NCBI GenBank assembly: GCA_030374735.1
Contig: JASCIV010000001.1
Location: forward strand, 1 to 64,000
Direction of reading: 5' to 3'
From: Gracilaria caudata
Lineage: Eukaryota > Rhodophyta > Florideophyceae > Gracilariales > Gracilariaceae
Length of the DNA: 64,000 nt
Below the pieces are notes generated by a model. That model was not told the DNA's origin. It saw only the letters and a list, made by a program, of their open reading frames with translations, and ran no database searches. Positions 55,890-64,000 of the stretch are shown one piece after another. The stretch's first letter is position 1. Every line of letters starts with the position of its first letter. The translations under genes were made by a program, and so were the position numbers.

Positions 55890-56560
55890 CAATCATGATT
55901 TCAATCATGATTTCGGCCACCCACGGGCACCAGACAGAAAGAATTTGGGAACATTTAGGCCTATAAAGATGACTAACATGGATTTTATGTCGTACCAATT
56001 TTGTTTGAAAACTGTACCTATATTGGGTATTCAAAAGTGTACATTTTCGGACATTTTGAGACCGTTTTGGGTCATATCTGTAGTACACCTGACGCCTATA
56101 AGAAGTTCATAATTATACCCGTTCTCGGCCATGCATTTCTTACATTCGAAGGACACTTTTGGTCCATATTTTGTATATATATGCGGTACATGGTTCGCCT
56201 ATATATCGCTCACACGGTTGGAACACGTTATGGCCATTTAATGGCCATATGCTTCGTACACGTTTTGGCCATGTAATGGCCACGTTTCTCGTACATGTTT
56301 TGGTCATTTAATGCTCCCATTTCTCGTACACGTTTTGGCCATGTACTGGTCATATATGTCGTACACGTTTCGGCCATATACGGGCAACATTTTGTGTCCA
56401 CTTTTCGGACGCATACTGGACGCATCTATGCGGCCATATATTGTACCATTCTAAATGGCACTATTGAGGCCATATGCGGCCATTTATTGGTCATGTTTTG
56501 CTCATCACAGCCACTGACAATTTCGGTCTAAATATGGCCATGTTTTGGCGATAAATGGGC
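55890..56560. repeat. GGCCAT satellite, copy 3 (longest)
   Basis: Dense array of CGTTTTGGCCATGTA, ATGGCCACGTTTCTCGTACA and variants at 20-40 bp spacing, best between 56,220 and 56,480. It sits precisely between the facing ORF1 genes of copies B and C and seems to truncate the tail of ORF1 copy C. Confidence 0.7.
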
Positions 56561-56619
56561 CAGCGCATAGGACCACAGGGCACTCTCTCATTCACTTGAT
56601 GGCGATGTTGACCTATAAT

Positions 56620-57594
56620 GCTTCCCTAAACATCTCTAACTTGGATGCTAGATTCACCTGCAGAGCCCCTTTGACCACTTCCAATATGGGTTCTAGGCTC
56701 ACCTGTACTGTTTCCCTCACCACCCCCCGCTTGAACAACATGCACACCACCTATAACAGGTTGACCGCTTTAGAGCGCAGACGAGACGATGTTGGAAGAC
56801 CCTTGAGGATGTTCCGTGGGATTGGAAGAAGTCTGAGTTCCACTGGAGAGCGCGACACTAGCAGGTTCTGTGCGTGGAGTGGTATCATTTTGATTCTCGA
56901 TGCATCCATCACCTGAACCTGTCTTTGAAGCCCGCTTCTATTTCTCCGCTTTGGCCTTCTTATCCCTTTGCATCGCCTCCTTGATGAATTCCGTAATAAC
57001 CCAATGATTCTGAGCAGCCGCCAAGACGGGAAAGGTGTCCACCAAGTTTCGCTTCAGCTGAGATAGTTGTGGACCAAACTCACTTCGCATGGACCTGAAT
57101 GTGCGCTTTCCGCGCTCCAATCCAAGACGTTGGTACAAAAACTGACGAATTCTGTCGTTGATCGCATTGGATATCTCTGGATAGATAGGATAGTTGTCGT
57201 CGACGATTGAACCACGGTCATTCATTCTCTCTCGATAAAAGCCGTTAAACACGAGTCTCGCCGAAAGCAGTGCACCAGTAGGAAAGCCAGGCCTGTCATT
57301 CGGCTTCGTCTTTCTCTTCGAGGACGCACTCGGAATTTTGATCGAGTTTGCTGGTAGCAGTTCACGGTCACAGTCTGCATTCCGTGTAGCACCTTCGTCT
57401 AGAATGAACCTTGCAACGAGGTTGACACGGTCTGTCGCAGAGCGAGCGGGTTCTTCCCGTGGAGCTCGAAGGTGCTGCTGAGCAGAAAATGCATGTCCGC
57501 CGGCTTGGAGAACACCGTTGCCTGTGAATACAGAAGTGCGTTCATCTGCAAGAAGGCTGTCCCCCGTTACGTTATGCAGTGTTCTAGATTCCAT
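56620..57594 (-). CDS. Transposon ORF1 (accessory protein), copy C, stops in tail
   Basis: ATG 57594 begins MESRTLHNVTGDS. The core is intact: LLPANSIKIPSASSKRK, GFPTGALLSARLVFNGFYRE, YPIYPEISNAINDRIRQFLY, LGLERGKRTFRSMRSEF and AQNHWVITEFIKEAMQRDKK. TAG at 56938-56940 stands where copies A and B have Asn or Lys (VEANKRA, KEAKKRN). The frame continues with polar tail sequence (GTQTSSNPTEHPQGSSN), another stop, and fades at the satellite near 56,620. Of the three, this core is closest to copy B in length and spacing. Function as inferred for the other copies. Confidence 0.7.
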
Positions 57595-58128
57595 AGTATG
57601 AGAGGTGAGCCTGAAAATGCAACACGACGAAGAAGACTGTCAGTTTCGGCGATGAATGGAATGCATACGCAGGTTGTCTAGGGAGACGGAGGTAAAGGAA
57701 TGAAGAGATGGAACGTACACCAGACGGTTTGACTCTGTCGCGAGCGGCTTAACGATGGGAATGAATGTCGATTGCAGAACAAGGACTGATGTCTTCGTGA
57801 TGATGTTAAGAGAATGAAGTGTTGGCGGTAGGGTGAACCGGAATACGCTGAAGAGAGCTGGAAAACCAGAGAGGACTGCTTATGTGAAGAGAGGTCATCG
57901 AACGAAGTGCGCGGGTTTTCATAGTCGAGCGAAATAGGATTGAAGCGAAAAGCTTTAGATTATTGTTGAAAACAGAAAAATTTCAAAGTTCGAAAACAAT
58001 CCATGAGAAAGAAATTGGAAATATCAATAATTGACCTCAATGGAATAGTCCGTGTGTGGTTGCAGCTTTGAGTACTTTCCGCTAATCTTCTTCACACAGT
58101 CAGCGCGCTATTCTGACACCATAAAGTT
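57595..58128. promoter_or_regulatory. Divergent region between ORF1 and transposase, copy C
   Basis: About 530 bp between outward-facing genes, as in copies A and B. No specific element recognised. Confidence 0.35.
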
Positions 58129-61100
58129 ATGTCTGGAGAAGAGCGAGGTCGCCGCAAGAGATTTAGATGGGAGACCGCCAGTCAAAGCTTCGCTGAGTAT
58201 GCTTTGCAGGACGATTACAGCCCTCTTCTATCCATAGATGATGCCGAGCCGTAGTAAAGAAGACATACTTCAGTTCAAAGGAGGTGCAGATGGGAGAAGG
58301 AGAATAGGATATCAATTAATCCTGATGTGACAACCGGTTTGTGCAATGGAGCTGTATCACTTGACAGAAATGATATTCACGCGCAATACCCGAGTGGCCA
58401 AAAGAGCGAGGATGTGGTCCATGAATCTCCGCCCCCGGAAAGCAATAGTGTATCAATGGGTGAAATTGTTCAACAGTTACCCATTCAGTGCCAAGAAAGT
58501 AACCAAGAGGAGCCCGTTTCCAGAATCGAGGATTTCTGTGGGTTGAACGAGGTTGAGATAGATTTGGATGCTGACGTGATTGATGAAAACATATGGGACG
58601 TCTCCATGTCTGATGATGACGAACAGTATTTCAGTTCGGAGAGCAGTATGTACACGAAGTGTGAGAAACAAGCAGATTTTGAGAGGTTTGTGGCATTTTT
58701 GTACAGTTCAGAGATGTCCGGGGTATCGCAGAGAGCGGTTGAACGTTTGCTGCGAATTGAGCCATTGTCATCCAGGTTCTCAGTGAAGAGCCTCAACTCT
58801 CACTCAATTAAAAAGTCTCTGCTGTGCAAATCCAAAATTCCAATGTGCCCTCATGGTCATGCTGCGCAAAGCCGAAGCATGAGAAGGAAGAATTGCTGCC
58901 CCGTGTGCGGCGAACCATTCCAGAAGGAATCGAAATCGTTTTGGTTCTTGAAAATATCTTCAGCGTTAAGGGGTCTCGGCAACGCTAAAGAGACGTTATT
59001 GGAACTGATGAACGGTTGTCGCAGAGCCTACAACAGTATCTTGGCACAACACAAACAAGAGCCACCTCACGACTACTATCATGGGGCGACTTTCTTCCGA
59101 TTGTACCAGTCCACTCTGCAAAATTGGAACGAGAATGAAGACCTATCGACCGATGTATTTGAGTGCGGAAAGCGAAGGAATGGAAGGCCTATTTCGACCT
59201 GGCCAGTGGTGTCCACGGTTCTCAACTTTGAGCCCAACATGCGAAGCAAGGCATGCAACGCAGTAATACACGCGGTTATTCCAGGCAGTCATGATTCCGA
59301 GTACTTTGAAACATTCCTTGAGGATATTGTGTTCGATATTCGGGATCTTGAAAAAGGAATAAGAATGCCATGTTACGATACAAAGGTGCGTACGGTGAAG
59401 GCCTTTGTTTTGTACTTCACCGCGGATTGGCCCACCGCCTCAAAGGTGCTTGGGTACGTAGGGCACAACGGGACCACGTTCTATCGTTTCTGCCACAAGA
59501 ATAAGCATTACGTACGACAGTGTTCAGCAAAGTGCGCAATTCCGGAATTGGGGCTCAGCGAGGTCAAAAATGTTCTCAGATCTGGTACCTCTCGAAACTT
59601 TCGAGCGTTCATTGAACTGGAATGCCCCTGGAAGCGAAGAAGCGAAGATGTGATGTGGGAATGGAGGAAGGTTTCTCAGAGAGACACAAACCTGAGAACC
59701 AAAAAAGAAATGGTCAGAACTTCAGGCATCAAGAGAAGGTCAATACTGTCCCATTTGAACATGGACTATGTGTTCTCATTTCCATATGATTCAATGCACC
59801 TAGTACTGCTGGGTTGGGCAAAGCACGTGCTTCGTCTTATCACGGAATCTCACCCGAGACTAGAACGAGCTTCTCCAAGACCTGGATACTGCATTCCGAG
59901 CGATATAATCAGAAAGATCAACAACTCTATGGAAGACTGCACAAATTCGGTACCAAGCGCATGTGGAAGATCTATTTTGTTCCTGGAGCACCTTTCCAAA
60001 TATAAATCGGAGGATCTTAGGAGTCATGTAGAACTGTATTTGCTTCCATTTCTCCACCGACATGGGGTTCGAAAAGACGTCGTTCTATTAACAAAGGTGA
60101 CATCGAAGCTTGTATCTCTTTCGTTTTCTTATAACTGTAGCCTGGAGCAGATACAATCAATGCAATCTGTGGTTACGGAGACATACACAAGGTTTTGGGC
60201 CCTGTTCTACCCACCCGAATCCGACGCGTTCTGCTTCACGCTCACCACTCACGCCATACTGCACCTTCCTGACCTTCTCAGAGAGTGTGGTCCACTTCCT
60301 CTGTCATCACAGTTTGTAGTTTAGAGATTACTTGACGAAGTAGGAAGAAGGATACAAAGTACCAATCACATTAGCTCCTATATATTTCACAAGAGCTTCA
60401 GACTCTTGGCTCTCAAACTGACGAATAACGGTAGGGCACCAGACTCAGAATATAAAACCTCAAACGGTACCAGTGATGGATATTCTTCGGGCACGAGTAG
60501 AACTCTCAAGAATGGAAAGTATAATATGAGAGTCGATGTTCAATGCCACGGTGCTGGATCTCCAATTCCACATGTGTCCTTTGATTTTCGAGGTGCTTTG
60601 AATCGGTTTGTATCGGAAAACTTCAGTCCCAAACTCTCGCCATACACCATCAAGTCCTTAAAAACCTTCCAAAGCGCAAGCATAGTGAAAGACGGTCGCA
60701 CGGTATCATTTGAGACGAAGGAATGCTTTAAGTCAAGGTTCTCTAAGCAGCCTTTTGCCCTTCAAAATGTTATGTTGCTGCTCATTTCATACCGCACGAC
60801 ACATTATCGGAGGGTGGAGATTCTTCTGTAGGAGTCAGCGAGAGAGTTGTATACTACGGTTCTGTACATCAGATATTAGATGTCGTTCACGAGCTTGAAG
60901 GAAATGGTATGGTGTACATCGTGAAGAACGTGTTCGTCGAGGTTGCTTGGCAATACGGACTTATTCAGGATTCAATTCACGGCGTCACATATGTCGAGGG
61001 AAGGCGCAACGTCGTGAAGTCGATAGAGGATATTCATTGCATCGATAGATTTATAGCAATGATGTACATTTCCGGACGACAATATTTTGTTGATAGAAAT

Positions 61101-61166
61101 CCAGAGAGCTACGTGATCACATCCAATATACATGAGACTGTACAAGGAGTGAGAAAGAGAATATAG
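58129..61166 (+). pseudogene. Tnp2/CACTA-like transposase, copy C (stops and one frameshift)
   Basis: The start at 58129 is chosen because GRRKRFRWET aligns with the VRKRYRWET start region of copy B. TAG and TAA at 58252-58257 interrupt the short linker before VQRRCRWEKE; the frame then runs open to 60322. Cys/His module CPHGHAAQS..CCPVCGEPF. Core: LSTDVFECGKRRNGRPISTW (about residue 345), HAVIPGSHDSEYFETFLED, YFTADWPTASKVLGYVGHNG, YDSMHLVLLGWAKHVLRL. TAG at 60322-60324 replaces the Glu of ERLLGEVG. Near 60,764 a run of four A appears one base short of the run needed to restore YVAAHFIPHDTL. The final part includes VEVAWQYGLIQD and ISGRQYFVDRN. Inactive as it stands. Confidence 0.85.
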
Positions 61167-61932
61167 AAACTTCGTTTTCAAACCATTTCGAACAACCCGC
61201 TCATAACGGCGCGTGACGCATAGGTTCGCATAGTTCCCTGGCATAGGGGTGGGCGATCAGCACTTGTGGCTTTTTTCAGTTGGTGCGTGTTAAAACATAA
61301 TTAAACTTCCGCTCCATTCCAAAGCGTTGTGAGTTGAAAGGCTCCATTGTAGAACGAATCAATATGATGTGCATCCCTTCTATGCAGATTCTATGCAGAA
61401 AGGGGAATTAGCGAACAGAGCATCGACAACATGCAAAACGTAATTGCAGAAACGGAAAGATCCATGACGGATTTGAGGTAACTGTAGCCCGTCATCGTGC
61501 TCAAAGGTAATGCACGAGTCAGCCGTCTGAACCTAAGAGAATGTTGGGGATCCAATATCCTTCACAACAGCAGAATAGCGAGACAACTTCAGCCGCATGA
61601 AAGTCCAAGACTACGTTCGCTAGATGGGTTGCATGTGTCACGTTCACTTCTGTCTCCTCAATCACACGTGCTTTATCATTTCGATTACAAGTCCGGCTGA
61701 TTCTTCGACTGATTCAATCTGATTGGTTCATACCAATTATCTGGTTACGCGAAAGAAAGAAAATTATTGGTGCAGCCCGGTTACGCGAAAGTTCCTGACC
61801 AAACAATTCGTACAAAATCAGCACAGCGAATGCTTCACGATTTCCACTTTGACCATGATCGTAGCTTGTTCCCCACTCTGAAGCTATCGCTCTTCCTGTT
61901 CTTTACAAACTGGATAGTATTCGTTATCGGCA
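61167..61932. other. Spacer between transposase and third gene, copy C
   Basis: Only short ORFs. It may contain the promoter or an upstream exon of the third gene; the frame 61767-61961 is open but not convincing. Confidence 0.3.
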
Positions 61933-62850
61933 ATGGGGACCCATCAGTTTGTTTGTGTTGAGAAGGATCGACATAAATGCCGAGTATTAGGTGGTGTAAT
62001 TGGATCGGACCCGAGCCACTTCTGTATCATATGCCAGAAACCGATGCATATTATATGTTGCTCCCCTCCCAACACGGCAATGAAGAACAAGTATGCTCCG
62101 GAAAGGTCAATTGAGAGTTCTGTTGTTTGCAGTGTGTGCGCAAACACCGCTGGACGTCCTGGCATCTCTCAGTACAAGAGTCACCAAACTGTCGGCGGTG
62201 CAAATACTGACACTTCTATTCGCGTCATGAACCAAATTGTGCCATCTGACGTTAAGCTAATGGCTTATGTTCACACACAGGAGCTGCCAACTAGAAGGTA
62301 ATTCAATGAAAATGTGCACTATATTTGTCTCGAGGGATCCGACCTTCTCGCTAGGAGCTCAAGATGCCAACGACCGCGTTTGATTCTGCCGGGAACATCT
62401 CATACAACTATATGCAATGACAACCGACTTTAGGTTGATAGACGACGTCGAAATGTGAAGAAAGTGCGCCGCTTTCGTTCAAAACATAAGGTGAGAGATA
62501 ATGGAAACGCAAGACGTCGCTACGATAAAAGAAAAGCGTCCAAAAGCAGTCCACGGTCAAGCAGTTTACAAGCTGAGAATGCGAGCGAAACACTGGTCTT
62601 CATTAAACCGGCTGGAGACAAAGAAGATGATCTGAACTCTGCCACCGACAGATGCCAAGGTGTTTATGAATCTCATACGGTGACAGATGTGTACGAGGTT
62701 CATCGTACATTTCATGCTTACAATCCTGCTAAAGTGCCCCACTATGAGGAGGGACATAAGCTCTTAGCGTTTCAATCTGACGGCAGCGGTGATCGCCAAT
62801 TCGTCGTGTTAAATCGAAAGCGGGGCTCAAAGCAGGCCAGGACGCGTTAA
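61933..62850 (+). CDS. Third transposon gene, copy C: Cys-rich finger plus basic region, stops inside
   Basis: One frame from 61933 to 62850 with TAA at 62299-62301 and a TAG near 62,430. The N-terminal part has a PHD/RING-like Cys/His pattern: VCVEKDRHKC, HFCIICQKPMHIICC and VVCSVCAN. After the first stop comes NENVHYICLEGSDLL, after the second a basic run (RRFRSKHKVRDNGNARRRYD, KRKASKSS). The C-terminal module YESHTVTDVYEVHRTFHAYN is weakly like the YEIH..SQVIK end of ORF3 in copies A and B. It sits in the ORF3 position and strand. Finger-type modules of this kind bind chromatin or proteins, but the role here is unknown. Homology to ORF3 is plausible, not proven. Confidence 0.5.
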
Positions 62851-64000
62851 ATTCACACCGAAGAAGTAGACCAAATGCTTACAAGGATGTTATTGTCGTT
62901 CAATTGCAGCAGTGCCTGCTACTACTCTTCCTTCTCATTCGTCATCGTTCTTGTCTTGTTCTGCATCGATCAAATTATGAGGGTCCGAATCTGTAGAATA
63001 AGGCTTCAGCGGCTTCAGCGACAATACCGACAGCGCCGATAGGTACATAAATATACTTCTAGGACAAGATGCGCTTGTGCTTGCAGCAAATTCTCTCGTT
63101 CTGAGCGCGGGAGGTGAGGGTGTAAGGAAGAAAGCGTTGCTTCGCACGTAACACAGAGAGCCCAGCTAGGTTAAGGCTCTAACCTACCATGCGGATGGAG
63201 TACATGTATTCGTTTAGCGATTTAGGAATGAATTGGGGAGCGCTGATGACTGGAATGAACACACGTTAAGGAGATCGATTCTTTCCAAACACGCTGCAAC
63301 GGCCACTTCCATGCAAGAAACCATGATTCAGCGCGATATATTTCCCGTTTGCCCCGTGCGACAACGAGATTTGTGATGAGACAAACTACAAGCCGTAACA
63401 CAGGCACGACAAGCTTCGGTTCTGAGTTTGGTTTGAGCAAACGACTGTACTTTGAAGGAAGGAAGCGGTTCATCACAATAAGACATGGAGAAGGGGTGGT
63501 GGAAAATGTGACGAGCTGTGTGAGGTACAGCACCTTGTATCTTACCTTTGTACACTATCGGCATCAATTCCGCGGTTGGACTTTCTGCACAGTTAGCGGT
63601 CTTATTCGTGTAACTTTGCATTTCAGCCATTACGCACCTCTCTATTGTGCTGTCCTTGTTAATAGACGTTCAAGCATTCAATCAAACCCCTGGCTACGGT
63701 ACATTTGGATTCTGGATATATCGTGTTCTAACAGAACCTGCCTAGAACGGCTAACTTAATCTGCGTACGATAGCAGTCGACAGAGCAGTCCATAGCATCC
63801 AATTCATCCCACCCGATGCATCGGGCAGGATCCATCGAAGGAGAGTGGTACTTTCCTTGTATATGTCTCTGAAATGTGTTCATCTGCAAATCATCTAAGC
63901 CAACGAGTGATGAATTAATTCAGGCATTGCAGTACTTGGGATATCCCATATGCTAAATTGCCGGACGGCATCCTTACAATGATAGCTTTCAAAATTGCTG
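62851..64000. other. Right edge, nothing recognised
   Basis: Open frames on both strands around 63.2-63.75 kb overlap each other (minus 63630-63328 and plus 63349-63759) and contain no known motif. The outer end of copy C should be near 62.9-63.2 kb. Confidence 0.3.

Larger units (their letters stand above)
56620..62850 (+). mobile_element. CACTA-type three-gene transposon, copy C
   Basis: ORF1 (minus) 57594 leftward, transposase (plus) 58129-61166, ORF3-position gene (plus) 61933-62850. Same layout as copies A and B, but the downstream gene has a different N-terminal half with a Cys-rich finger. Termini were not found. Confidence 0.8.

Noticed and set aside
12560..61166. Clean reassignment of stop codons to Glu and Trp
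   Set aside because: Kept only as one possible explanation. Stops also fall at Ser, Lys/Asn and Leu positions, ordinary Glu and Trp codons are common, and true gene ends use all three stops.

Overview
This window is nuclear DNA of a eukaryote. It has small spliceosomal-type introns with GT..AG ends (about 30-150 nt), a DNA polymerase zeta catalytic gene (REV3-like), a Twinkle-type primase-helicase, an NOL12/RRP17-like nucleolar protein, bestrophin channels, a SHAQKYF-type MYB protein, a D-amino-acid oxidase, a Ty3/gypsy-type retrotransposon and CACTA (Tnp2/Plavaka-like) DNA transposons. The mixture suggests an alga or other protist. A red alga is my best guess, but nothing in the window proves it. 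No rRNA, tRNA or CRISPR was recognised.

Layout. 1.0-6.2 kb: a decayed Ty3/gypsy element on the minus strand. 6.2-10.7 kb: short direct repeats, a large foldback hairpin, three uncharacterised ORFs and a GGCCAT-rich satellite. 10.7-17.2 kb: transposon copy A. 18.8-26.4 kb: the most host-like part, with an intact MYND-finger gene, NOL12-like and REV3-like. 27-31.4 kb: two uncharacterised ORF chains, satellite and a 137-bp tandem repeat. 31.6-32.4 kb: a second, inverted copy of the LTR/leader. 33.4-34.8 kb: MYB gene. 35.1-36.9 kb: Twinkle gene whose helicase core lies inverted inside it. 37-40.5 kb: WD40 fragment, unknown ORFs and a solo transposon-ORF fragment. 40.9-45.2 kb: four consecutive bestrophin units. 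45.9-46.8 kb: D-amino-acid oxidase relic. 49.4-55.6 kb: transposon copy B. 55.9-56.6 kb: satellite. 56.6-62.9 kb: transposon copy C, mirror image of B.

The strongest candidate for an undescribed system is the transposon family present as copies A, B and C. Each carries a Tnp2-like transposase with a zinc-finger module, a divergently transcribed conserved accessory protein (ORF1) sharing its promoter region, and a third gene (ORF3) downstream of the transposase on the same strand. Gene order and polarity are the same in all three copies although their proteins have diverged clearly.

A second theme is disruption. Almost every recognisable gene, host-type or transposon, stays in one frame for hundreds of codons yet holds one to several in-frame stops. 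Single-base frameshifts also occur, two of them at A homopolymers. Whether this is pseudogenisation, assembly error or unusual decoding cannot be settled from one window, so the breaks are reported in each entry.
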